This document shows positions 46,901 through 59,405 of a DNA stretch of 64,000 bases, in pieces; the stretch's first letter is position 1, and every line of letters begins with the position of its first letter. The position numbers and the translations under genes were made by a program. The stretch comes from Sipunculus nudus. Lineage: Eukaryota; Annelida; Sipuncula; Golfingiida; Sipunculidae. Below the pieces are notes generated by a model, which saw only the letters and a list, made by a program, of their open reading frames with translations, ran no database searches and had not been told where the DNA came from. The stretch covers positions 4,387,900-4,451,899 of the forward strand of contig CM049322.1 of assembly GCA_026874595.1 (NCBI GenBank), read 5' to 3'.

Positions 46901-49900
46901 AATTTGGACTGAAAATATATATGAGATATATATTTATAAGGGGGATAATTTTTAGTTTTTGAGGGTAATTGAGATAATATATTGGTGAGTATTTTGTTTA
47001 TTATCAATATTTGTGAGATGAATTTATAAGTGGGATAATTTTAAGTTGTGGGGAAAAATGTTGGTGAGAATATATATTGAGTTATATTGAGCTATTGTGA
47101 CATGCATTTATCTGTTGGAAAAAAAATTGTTGTCAATAGATATTTTGAGAAGAATATGTTGGTGGGATAATATTTAGTTGTCATGAAATATTGTGAGATG
47201 AATTTATCTGTGGGATAATAATGTCTGGATAAAAATTAACTGCAGTGAGAAATGGTGAAATGAATTTATAAGTGGGATAATTTTGAGTTGTGGAGGGATA
47301 TTTTGAGATGACTGTGTTGGGAGATAATATGTGCAGTGAGTATTGAACTGAGTGATGAATTGATCTGAGGGAAAATAATTTGTTGTGGATAGATATTTTG
47401 AGATGAATATGTTGGTTAGATTAAAAATTACTGTAGTGAGAAATTGTGAGGTGAATTTATCTGTGGGATAATATGTAGTCATTGACTGGATTGAGGGATA
47501 TTTTTAGATGAATATGTTGGTGGGATAATATTAAATTGTCATGAAATATTGTGAGATTAATTTATGTGGGATAATAATGTCTTGGAGGGATATTTTTAGA
47601 TGAGTATAATGATGGGACAATATTTAATTGTCGTGAAATATTGTGAGATGAATTTATCTGTGGTATATATTTTGTTGTGGATGGATATTTAGAGATAAAT
47701 CTGTTGGTGGGATAATGTTGAATTGTCATGAAATTTATAAGTGGGATAATATTTAATTGTGTTGGGATACTTTTAGAAGAACATGTTGGTGAGGTTATAT
47801 CGAGTTGTAGTGAAATATTGTGAGATGAATTTATCTGTTGGAAAATAATTTGTTGTGGATAGATTTTTTAAAAAAATATGTTGGTGAGATTAAAAATAGT
47901 TGTAGGGAGAAATTGTGAGGTGCATTTATCTGTGGGATAATATTTAGTTGTGGAGGGATATTTTTAGATGAATATGTTGGCGGGATAATATTAAATTGTC
48001 ATGAAATATTGTGAGATTAAATTATGTGGGATAATAATGTCTTGGAGGGATATTTTTAGATGAGTATAATGGCGGGACAATATTTAATTGTCGTGAAATA
48101 TTGTTAGATGAATTTATCTGTGGGATAATATTTTGTTGTGGAGGGATATTTTGAGATGACTGTGTTGGGAGATAATATGTGCAGTGAGTATTGAACTGAG
48201 TGATGAATTGATCTGAGGGAAAATAATTTGTTGTGGATAGATATTTTGAGATGAATATGTTGGTTAGATTAAAAATTACTGTAGTGAGAAATTGTGAGGT
48301 GAATTTATCTGTGGGATAATATGTAGTCATTGACTGATTGAGGGATATTTTTAGATGAATATGTTGGTGGGATAATATTAAATTGTCATGAAATATTGTG
48401 AGATTAATTTATGTGGGATAATAATGTCTTGGAGGGATATTTTTAGATGAGTATAATGATGGGACAATATTTAATTGTCATGAAATATTGTGAGATGAAT
48501 TTATCTGTGGTATATATTTTGTTGTGGATGGATATTTAGAGATAAATCTGTTGGTGGGATAATGTTGAATTGTCATGAAATTTATAAGTGGGATAATATT
48601 TAATTGTGTTGGGATACTTTTAGAAGAACATGTTGGTGAGGTTATATCGAGTTGTAGTGAAATATTGTGAGATGAATTTATCTGTTGGAAAATAATTTGT
48701 TGTGGATAGATTTTTTAGAAAAATATGTTGGTGAGATTAAAAATAATTGTAGGGAGAAATTGTGAGGTGCATTTATCTGTGGGATAATATTTAGTTGTGG
48801 AGGGATATTTTTAGATGAATATGTTGGCGGGATAATATCAAATTGTCATGAAATATTGTGAGATTAATTTATGTGGGATAATAATGTCTTGGAGGGATAT
48901 TTTTAGATGAGTATGATGGCGGGACAATATTTAATTGTCGTGAAATATTGTGAGATGAATTTATCTGTGGGATAATATTTTGTTGTGGATTGATATTTAG
49001 AGATAAATCTGTTGGTGGGATAATGTTTAATTGTCATGAAATTTATAAGTGGGATAATATTTAATTGTGGTGGGATATTTTTAGATGAATATGATGGTGG
49101 GACAATATTTAATTGTCATAAAATATTGTGAGATGAATTTATCAGTGGGATAATATTTTGTGGTGGAGGGATATTTTGAGATGAATATATTGGGGGGATT
49201 ATATTGTGAGATTAACTAATCTCTGGGATAATATTTTGTTGTAAAGGGATATTTTAAATGAATATATTGGTGAGATAATATGTGCAGTAAGATATTGTGT
49301 GATGAATTTATAAGTGAGGATAATATTTAGTTGATGAATATAAAGTGTTGTGAGATATTGTGAGATGATTTTATAGGTGGAATAATAGTTAGTTGTGGAG
49401 GGATATTTTGAGATAAATATGTTGATGGGAAAATATTTAATTGTAGTGAGAAATTGTGAGATGAATTTATATGTGGGATAATATTTAGTTGTGGAGGGAT
49501 ATTTTTAGATAAATATGTTGGCGAGATAATGTTTAATTGTCATGAAATTTATCTGTGGGATAATATGTAGTTATGGAGGGATATTTTTAGATGAATATGT
49601 TGGTGGGATAATATTAAATTGTCATGAAATATTGTGAGATTAATTTATGTGGGATAATAATGTCTTGGAGGGATATTTTTAGATTAGTATAATGGTGGGA
49701 CAATATTTAATTGTCGTGAAATATTGTGGGATGAATTTATCTGTGAGATAATATTTTGTTGTGGATCCATGGATATTCAGAGATAAATCTGTTGGTGGGA
49801 TAATGTTGAATTGTCATGAAATTTATAAGTGGGATAATATTTAATTGTGTTGGGATACTTTTAGATGAACATGTTGGTGAGGTTATATTGAGTTGTAGTG

Positions 49901-50400
49901 AAATATTGTGAGATGAATTTATCTGTTGGAATATAATTTGTTGTGGATAGTTTTTTTTATTATAAATATGTTGGTGATATTAAAAAAAATTGTAGGGAGA
50001 AATTTTGAGATGAATTTATCTGTGGGATAATATTTAGTTGTGGAGGGATATTTTTAGATGAATATGTTGGCGAGATAATGTTTAATTGTCATGAAATTTA
50101 TCTGTGGGATAATATGTAGTGATGGAGGGATATTTTTAGATGAATATGTTGGAGGGATAATATTAAATTGTCATGAAATATTGTGAGATTAATTTATGTG
50201 GGATAATAATGTCTTGGAGGGATATTTTTAGATGAGTATGAGAAATTGTGAGATGAATTTATATGTGGGATAATATTTAGTTTTTGAATGATATTTTGAG
50301 ATGAATATGTTTGTGGGATTATATTTCTTGTATAAGTGAGAATTTTCGAGATGAATTTATCTGTGAGATAATATTTTTTGTGGAGGGACATTCAGAGAAG
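46900..50400. repeat. Degenerate AT-rich minisatellite with higher-order repeats
   Basis: The array is built from recurring words GTGGGATAATATTTAGTTGT, GGAGGGATATTTTTAGATGA, ATATGTTGGTGGGATAATAT and GAAATATTGTGAGATGAATT in variable order, a basic period of roughly 40-50 bp. A larger unit of about 848 bp is duplicated. The landmark ACTGTGTTGGGAGATAATAT is at 47,311 and 48,159. AGAGATAAATCTGTTGGTGG is at 47,691 and 48,538, with a third, more separate occurrence near 49,777. Minus-strand open frames (47,204-47,482; 48,022-48,330) are nearly identical because of that duplication and are not genes. Confidence 0.9.
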
Positions 50401-52032
50401 TGAGTTGTATACCCTTACTAAAGCTTTTGCGTGTAACACAAATGGAACATGCATGGATCGTGCATGAAACCTAATTTTAAAGTGCCTGGCTAAATAATTT
50501 GTTAGCATGGATATGCACGGGTAAAGCATTGACATTGCCTAGACATCCAAGCATATACATGGACCTGCCTGGGAAACAATTAGATTTCCAGATACCTTTT
50601 CAGGTGTCTAAATATGCCTTGATATATATGCATACATATGCCTGGCACACTGTGAATTTTATTTTTGTCAACATGGTTTCTATTCATATATATACTTTTG
50701 TGGAGACAAGTTTTGCCTTTAAAGCAACATGTCATGTGATTTGGTAGACATATAAAATCAGATTTTATTACACCTATAATTAGAGACAGGGTGCTATAAA
50801 TGTTAACAGATTAAAATAAAGTAATATTTAAATTATTATTTCTAGAATAAGTTTAGATAATATAAAATATAATTTTCAAATCAAAGTAGTACCTGAATAT
50901 CTAACTAATGCAGGTTTTATAAGAATTCCTATTTAATGATATAACTGAGTTATCAGAATATTTATGAATTCACATTGATAGGAAGCCACTGGAAAGAAGC
51001 TTCACAGTTCATCTTTAGAATAATTTATGTTCCAGCTCCACAGATTGGGACAAAGCTGGTTTGCTTTACTAAGATTTAATGCTTGACTGAGAGAGGAACA
51101 AAGAAACCACGTATATTAGAAATAAATGGAGACTCTGAATGCTTTAATTCTGAAATATTTAATCAGATTGTATATCACAAATTTTTATTTCAGACCTCAG
51201 AACAACCAGGTGTCCAGAGGAACAAGAGAATCAGGTTAATTAAGAGGAATCTGGGACAGAAGCACACAACTGGAGCCCAGTACACAGAATGAAGCAGTCA
51301 TCACATCATCATTGTTAGATACATAAGGGGAAAAAAAGCAAAGATAACAGAAGTGATAAAAGATTTTGAAAATTGTATAGACTGACCTGACATTTATTAT
51401 CATATCACAATAAAATATCCTGTAAACACAAAGTCACCATGTCCAGCACTCAAACACAAGCGCTAAAGTGAAGTAAAACATCGATGAAGTGTTGAAATGG
51501 TACATAACAAATGAGTAACTACACTCTGCTGAATAATGTTTTATGTTAAATGTTAATGGGGATTTGTTAGATTCATGGAACATGCCATGGAGGGATCCAT
51601 GCATATTTCATGCGTGTTCATGCACTTCCATGCATTGTATGATGCATGGAACACACCTGGATATATGATCTGGACATACATGTTTCATTCTTGTCCAGGC
51701 ATGATCCATGCATTATCCATACATGTTAGAGCATGATCCATGCATTTCTTGTTCACTATCTACACATTTTCACTTGCGAGACAGTTCTGTCTGCTTTTAT
51801 GTCATGTACCCTGTAACAACCATCACAATATTATCAAACCAATATCATGATTGTAGCATTACATCAACACTTTCACAATATTATCAAACCACCATGTGTG
51901 CCACTGACATAGGTTCGAATCCCAGAATGGCCCAATATTTTCCCCTGAACAATTTGTCTTCATAACATTATGTTGATGTGATAAAACAATGATGTTAGTT
52001 TGATGATATTGTGATGATGTTGATGTGATAAT
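50401..52032. other. Unique spacer with two clusters of CATGCATGG-type motifs
   Basis: Near 50,448-50,580 and 51,575-51,745 the words CATGCATGG, TCCATGCAT, GCATGATCC and CATACATG recur. The first cluster is mainly in one orientation and the second mainly in the other. The middle is unremarkable, with a small open frame (51,083-51,292) lacking any known feature. GGTTCGAATCCC near 51,912 is an isolated B-box-like word without an A box. Upstream exons of the NACHT-LRR gene were looked for on the minus strand and not found. Confidence 0.45.
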
Positions 52033-53778
52033 TGTATCCACCAAACAGTTTTGCGGATACTATGTTTTCAGCTGCACGCCACCGCCGCAACCGCCGCCGC
52101 GTAGGTTTCTGGAGAACTCCTTCGTAACCGCTGGGCGGAATTTTACGAAACCCGGGATTATTTTCGGGTCACATGTGAACTGCTGCGCCCCTATTTTGTT
52201 TTGACCTCTGACATTTCCTCTGCGCTCTGCGTCCGTTTGTGCATCTGTTTCAACACATAAACCCACATATCTCGGGAACCGTTTGACAGATCAGGAAATT
52301 TTTTATGCACAAATGTAGCCCTTGGAGAGCTTTATAACATACACAAAAAATGGTGGCGCCACCTGCAACCATGTTTGCACAGTGTCCATCTGTTCGTCTG
52401 CCTTGGGTTAAAATCACTCGTATCTCTGCAGTGACTTGACTAATTCACCTGAAATTCAGCATGGGTATACATCCTGGATAGCTTTTCTGATTTTGTGACA
52501 GGTGGCGCCACCTACATTCACATTTACGCTGCAGACATCCAAGCTCATATTTCGGGAACCGTTTGTTCGATCAAGACAATTTTTTTGCACAAATGTAGCC
52601 CTTGGAGAGCTTTATAACATACACAAAAAATGGTGGCGCCACCTGCAACCATGTCTGCACAGTGTCCATCTGTTCGTCTGCCTTGGGTTAAAATCACTCA
52701 TATCTCTGCAGTGACTTGACTAATTCACCTGAAATTTGGCATGTGTATACATCATGGATAGCTTTTCTGATTTTGTGACAGGTGGCGCCACCTACATTCA
52801 CGTTTATGCTGCAGACATCCAAGCTATTATCTCGGGAACCATTTGACCGATCAGGAAATTTTTTTGCAAAAATGTAGCCCTTGGAGAGCTTTATAACATA
52901 CACAAAAATGGTGGCGCCACCTGCAACCATGTTTGCACAGTGTCCATCTGTTTGTCTGCCTTGGGTTAAAATCACTCATATTTCTGCAGTGACTTGACTA
53001 ATTCACTTGAAATTCGGCATGCGTATACATCCTGGATAGCTTTTCTTGTTTTCATGACAGGTGGCGCCACCTACATTCACGTTTACGCTGCAGACATCCA
53101 AGCTCATATCTCGGCAACCCTTTGACCGATCAGGAAAATTTTTTGCACAAATGTAGCCCTTGGAGAGCTTCATAACATACGCAAAACTGGTGGCGCCACC
53201 TGCAGCCATTTTTGCACAGCTCCTGTCTGTTTGTCTGCCATGGGATAAAATCACTCATATCTCCGCAGTGGTTTGACATATACGGCTAAAATTTTGCAGG
53301 TTTATACATCCCAGACAGCTCTCTTGATTTTATGACAGGTGGAGCCACCTGCATCCTAGTTTATGCAGCAGACATCCAAGCTCATATCTTGGGAACCGTT
53401 TGACCGATTTGAGGGTTTTGCATGTTAATAGTTCTCACATAGCTCTTTATCATATGCAAAACTGGTGCCGTCACCTGCAACCATTTTTGCTCAGCGTCCA
53501 TCTGATTGTCTGCCATGGGCTAAAATCACTCATATACATGTAGTGGTTTGACTTATCTGCCTTAAACTTTGCATATGTATACAACTGGGACGGCTTTCTG
53601 GATTTTGTGGTAGGGGGGGGGGGGCAACCTTCATACACAATTTGGCTGCAGACATCCATGCTAATATGCAACACTTCACTCTATTTCCCCTTGCCACTTA
53701 ATCCATGCCTCACTTCACCCGTTCCACTCTGATTTAGGCGGATACACGTAGTCGCTTGTCGACTACCCGTATTCTAGT
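52033..53778 (+). mobile_element. HINE-like element, copy 4, best preserved (1,746 bp)
   Basis: The 5' end TGTATCCACC follows T and is trailed by an ACAGTTTTGCGGATAC palindrome and (CCG)n. The interior has three regular dimers of about 280 bp, each made of two diverged halves of about 130 and 150 bp. Exact GGTGGCGCCACC palindromes lie at 52,352, 52,501, 52,632, 52,781, 52,910, 53,060 and 53,189 (spacing 149, 131, 149, 129, 150, 129), then decay. The 3' end has GGATACA at 53,740, hairpin GTAGTCG (53,748-53,754) with CGACTAC (53,760-53,766), and CTAGT to 53,778, followed by T. There is no coding capacity. Known Helentron-type HINEs share the T^T site, the offset inverted repeat and the 3' hairpin. 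Family membership is inferred. Confidence 0.85.
52352..53200. promoter_or_regulatory. Seven regularly spaced GGTGGCGCCACC palindromes (possible paired CTCF cores)
   Basis: The half-site AGGTGGCGC matches the core bound by CTCF in Drosophila and other bilaterians. In half of the sites the palindrome extends to AGGTGGCGCCACCT. The sites stay intact while neighbouring positions differ between monomers, as would be expected for a selected binding site. A recombination or transposition role for the palindrome is equally possible. No binding data are available. Confidence 0.35.
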
Positions 53779-56700
53779 TCAATCATGATGTTAGTTTTAT
53801 GATAAAGTGATGATGTTGATGTGATAATTCAATCATGATAATGGTTTGATAATATTGTGATGGTGTTAAAGTAATGAAACAATCATGATACTGGTCTGAT
53901 AATATTGTGATGGTTTGAGTTAATGATACAGTGATGATATTGGTTTGATAATATTGTGATGGTTTGAGGTAAAAATTCAATCATGATACTGGTCTGATAA
54001 TATTGTGATGGTTTGAGGTAATGATACAATCATGATATTGGTCTGATAATATTGTGATGGGTTGAGGTAATGACACAACCATGATAATGGTTTGATAATA
54101 TTGTGATGGTGTTGATGTAATGATACAGTCATGATAATGGTTTGATAATATTGTGATGGTGCTGATTTAATGATACAATCATGATAATGGTCTGATTATA
54201 TTGTGATGGTGCTGATGTAATGATACAATCATGTTATTGGTTTGATAATATTTTGATGGTGCTGATGTAATGATACAGTCATGATAATGGTCTGATAATA
54301 TTGTGATGGTGTTGATGTAATGATACAGTCATCATAATGGTTTGATAATATTGTGATGATGTTGATGTAATGATACAGTCATGATATTGGTTTGATAATA
54401 TTTTGATGGTGCTGATGTAATGATACAATCATGTTATTGGTTTGATAATATTGTGATTATGTTGATGTAATGATACAGTCATGATAATGGTTTGATAATA
54501 TTGTGATGGTGTTGCTGTAATGATACAATCATGATAATGCTTTGATAATATTGTGATGGTGTTGATGTAATGATTCAGTCATGATAATGGTCTGATAATA
54601 TTGTGATGGTGTTGCTGTAATGATACAATCATGATATTGGTTTGATAATATTGTGATGGTGTTGATTCAATGATAAAATCCTGATATTGGTCTGATAATA
54701 TTGTGATGGTGTTGACGTAATGATACAATCATGATAATGGTCTGATAATATTGTGATGGTGTTGATGTAATGATACAATCATGATATTGGTCTGATAATA
54801 TTGTGATGGTGTTAATGTAATGATACAATCATGATATTGGTTTGATAATATTGTGATGGTTTGAGGTAATGATACAGTCATGATATTGGTTTGATAATAT
54901 TGTGATGGTTTGAGGTAAAAAATCAATCATGATACTGGTCTGATAAATTGTGATGGTTTGAGGTAATGATAAAACCATGATATTGGTCTGATAATATTGT
55001 GATGGGTTGAGGTAATGATACAACCATGATATTGGTCTGATAATATTGTGCTGGTTTGAGGTAATGATACAATCATGATATTGGATTGATAATATTGTGA
55101 TGGTGTTGATGTAATGATACAATCATGATATTGGTTTGATAATATTGTGATCGTTTGAGGTAATGATATAATCATGATATTGGTCTGATAATATTGTGAT
55201 GGTGTTGATGTAATGATACAATCATGATATTGGTTTAATAATATTGTGATGGTTTGAGGTAATGATACAGTCATAATATTGGACTGATAATATTGTGATG
55301 GTGTTGATGTAATGATACAATCATGGTATTGGTTTAATAATATTGTTATGGTGTTGTTGTATTGATACAATCATGATATTGGTTTAAAAATATTGTTATG
55401 GTGTTGATGTAATGATACAATCATGATATTTGTTTGATAATATTGTGATGGTGTTGATGTAATGATACAATCATGATATTTGTCTGATAATATTGTGATG
55501 ATGCTGACGTGATCATTCAATCATGATTTTGGTTTGAAGATATTGTGATGGTTTGAGGTAATGATTCAGTGATGATATTGGTTTGATAATATTGTGATGG
55601 TTTGAGGTAATGATACAATCATGATATTGGTCTGATAATATTGTGATGGTGTTGATGTAATGATACAATCATGATATTGGTTTGATAATATTGTGATGGT
55701 TTGAGGTAAAAATACAATCATGATAATGGTTTGATATTATTGTGATGGTTTGAGGTAATGATACAGTCATGATATTTGACTGATAATATTGTGATGGTGT
55801 TGATGTAATGATACAATCATGATATTGATTTCATAATAATCAATTTCATAAATGATTTCATAATTGTGATGGTTTGAGATAATGATACAATCATGATATT
55901 GTTCTGATAATATTGTGATGGTGTTGATGTAATGATACAATCATGATATTGGTTTGATAAAATTGTGATGGTTTGAGGTAAAAATACAATCATGATAGTG
56001 GTTTGATATTATTTTGATGGTTTGAGGTAATGATACAGTCATGATATTTGACTGATAATATTGTGATGGTGTTGATGTAATGATACAATCATGATATTGG
56101 TTTAATAATATTGTTTTGGTGTTGATGTAATGATACAATCATTATATTGGTTTGATAATATTGTGATGGTGTTGATGTAATGATACAATCATGATATTGG
56201 TCTGATAATATTGTGATGATGTTGATGTGATAATTCAATCATGATTTTGGTTTTATTATATTGTGATGATATTGATATGATAATTCAATCATATTGTTGG
56301 TTTGATTATATTGTGTTGATATTATGTGATCATACAATAATGATGTTGGCTTGATGATACTGTGATGATGTTGATGTGATAATTCAATCATGAAATTGGC
56401 TTGATGATATTGTTTTGATATTGATGTGATAATAAAATCATTATGTTGGGTTGTAATAGTGTGATGATGTTGATGTGATAATTCAATCATGATATTGGCT
56501 TGATGATTTTGTGATGATGTTGGTGTGATAATACCATTTTGATGATTCCTTGATGATAGTGTGATGATGTTGATGTGGTAATGCAATCATGATATTGGCT
56601 TGATGAAAATGTAATGATGTTGATGTGATAATTCAATCTCTATGTTGGTTTGGTGATATTTTGATGAAATTGATGTGAAAATACAAGCATGATATTGATT

Positions 56701-59405
56701 TGATGATATTGCGATGATTTTTATGTGATAATTTAATCATGAGGTTGGTGTGATGATATTTTGTTGATGTGACCTATGATTTTAGTTTGATGATATTGTT
56801 GTGATGTTGATGTGATAATACAATCATGATGTTGGCTTAATGATACTGTGATGATGTTTATGTGATAATTCAGTCATAATGTTGGTTAGATGATATTGTG
56901 AAGATGTTGATGTGACCTATATTATTGGTTTGATAACGTTGTAATTAATAATGTTTTGGGATAATCCAATCATAATGTAAGTTTGATGATATTTTGATGG
57001 TTTGAGGTAATGATACAGTCATGATATTTGACTGATAATATTGTGATGGTGTTGATGTAATGATACAATCATGATATTGATTTCATAATATTGTGATGGC
57101 GTTGATGTAATGATACAATCATGATATTGGTTTGATAATATTGTGATGGTTTGAGGTAAAAATACAATCATGATAGTGGTTTGATATTATTTTGATGGTT
57201 TGAGGTAATGATACAGTCATGATATTTGACTGATAATATTGTGATGGTGTTGATGTAATGATACAATCATGATATTGGTTTAATAATATTGTTTTGGTGT
57301 TGATGTAATGATACAATCATTATATTGGTTTGATAATATTGTGATGGTGTTGATGTAATGATACAATCATGATATTGGTCTGATAATATTGTGATGATGT
57401 TGATGTGATAATTCAATCATGATTTTGGTTTTATTATATTGTGATGATTTTGATATGATAATTCAATCATATTGTTGGTTTGATTATATTGTGTTGATAT
57501 TATGTGATCATACAATAATGATGTTGGCTTGATGATACTGTGATGATGTTGATGTGATAATTCAATCATGAAAATGGCTTGATGATATTGTTTTGATATT
57601 GATGTGATAATAAAATCATTATGTTGGGTTGTAATAGTGTGATGATGTTGATGTGATAATTCAATCATGATATTGGCTTGATGATTTTGTGATGATGTTG
57701 GTGTGATAATACCATTTTGATGATTCCTTGATGATAGTGTGATGATGTTGATGTGGTAATGCAATCATGATATTGGCTTGATGAAAATGTAATGATGTTG
57801 ATGTGATAATTCAATCTCTATGTTGGTTTGGTGATATTTTGATGAAATTGATGTGAAAATACAAGCATGATATTGATTTGATGATATTGCGATGATTTTT
57901 ATGTGATAATTTAATCATGAGGTTGGTGTGATGATATTTTGTTGATGTGACCTATGATTTTAGTTTGATGATATTGTTGTGATGTTGATGTGATAATACA
58001 ATCATGATGTTGGCTTAATGATACTGTGATGATGTTTATGTGATAATTCAGTCATAATGTTGGTTAGATGATATTGTGAAGATGTTGATGTGACCTATAT
58101 TATTGGTTTGATAACGTTGTAATTAATAATGTTTTGGGATAATCCAATCATAATGTAAGTTTGATGATATTTTGATGGTTTGAGGTAATGATACAGTCAT
58201 GATATTTGACTGATAATATTGTGATGGTGTTGATGTAATGATACAATCATGATATTGATTTCATAATATTGTGATGGCGTTGATGTAATGATACAATCAT
58301 GATATTGGTTTGATAATATTGTGATGGTTTGAGGTAATGATACAGCCATGATATTGGACTGATAATATTGTGATGGTGTTGATGTAATGATACAATCATG
58401 ATATTGGTTTAATAATATTGTTATGGTGTTGATGTAATGATACAATCATGATAATGGTTTGATAATATTGTGATGGTGTTGATGTAATGATCTAATCACG
58501 ATATTGCGCTGATAATATTGCGATGATGTTGACGTGATAATTCAATCATGATTTTGGTTTGATGCTATTGTGATGATGTTGATATGATAATTCAAAATTG
58601 TTGTTGGTTTGAAGATATTGTGATGATATTATGTGATCATTCAAAAATGATGTTGGCTTGATTATACTGTGATGATGTTGATGTGATAATTCAATCATGA
58701 CATTGGCTTGATGATATTGTGACGATGTTGATGTGATAATAAAATCATGATGTTGGGTTGATGATAGTGTGATGATGTTGATGTGATAATTCAATCATGT
58801 ATTGGCTTGATGATATTGTGATGATGTTTGTGTGATAATACCATTATGATGTTTCCTTGATGATAGTGTGATGATGTTGATGTGATAATACAATCATGAT
58901 GTTGGCTTGATGATACTGTGATGATGTTGATGTTATAATTCAATCATGATATTGGCTTGATGAAAATGTAATGTTGATGTGATAATTCAATCTCTATGTT
59001 GGTTTGGTGATATTTTGATGACATTGATGTGATAATACAATCATGATATTGGCTTGATGATATTGTGATGATTTTTATGTGATAATTTAATAATGATGTT
59101 GTTTTGATGATATTTTGTTGATGTGACCTATGATTTTAGTTTGATTATATTGCTGTGATGTTGATGTGATAATACAATCATGATGTTGGCTTAATGATAC
59201 TGTGATGATGTTGATATGATAATTCAGTCATAATGTTGGTTTGATGATATTGTGAAGATGTTGATGTGACCTATATTATTGGTTTGATAATATTGTAATT
59301 AATAATGTTTTGTGATAATCCAATCGTAATGTAAGTTTGATGATATTTTGATGGTGTTAATGTGACAGTACATTCATGATATTCTTTTCATGAAATTGAG
59401 ATGTG
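53779..59405. repeat. 50-bp satellite array, about 110 copies, left block
   Basis: The unit joins TGATACAATCATGATATTGG, TTTGATAATATTGTGATGGT and GTTGATGTAA. GGTTTGAGGT replaces GGTGTTGATGT in many copies. Towards 56 kb a second monomer style with TGATGTGATAATTCAATCAT appears. The minus-strand open frames (repeats of SQYYQTNIMIVSL and the like) follow from the 150-base reading period and are not genes. The array continues on the far side of the two HINE-like insertions. Confidence 0.95.
55840..59360. repeat. Three higher-order repeats of about 1,178 bp in the 50-bp satellite
   Basis: Blocks of about 55,840-57,004, 57,005-58,182 and 58,183-59,360 share the same succession of unusual monomers, including GTGACCTATGATTTTAGTTT, GTGACCTATATTATTGG and TTGTAATTAATAATGTTTTG. 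The first two are almost identical at an offset of exactly 1,178 bp. The third is clearly more diverged. This is a classical higher-order structure produced by unequal exchange. Confidence 0.85.

Noticed and set aside
47204-48330. Two almost identical minus-strand frames of 92 and 102 codons
   Set aside because: They lie in a degenerate minisatellite and are the two copies of its 848-bp higher-order unit. They have no domain and no splice context.
51905-51925. tRNA or SINE B box (GGTTCGAATCCC)
   Set aside because: There is no A box at a suitable distance and no cloverleaf, so it is an isolated word.
53783-58794. Minus-strand frames with SQYYQTNIM-type repeats, some near identical
   Set aside because: They are by-products of the 50-bp satellite. 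The identity between frames comes from the 1,178-bp higher-order repeat, not from gene duplication.
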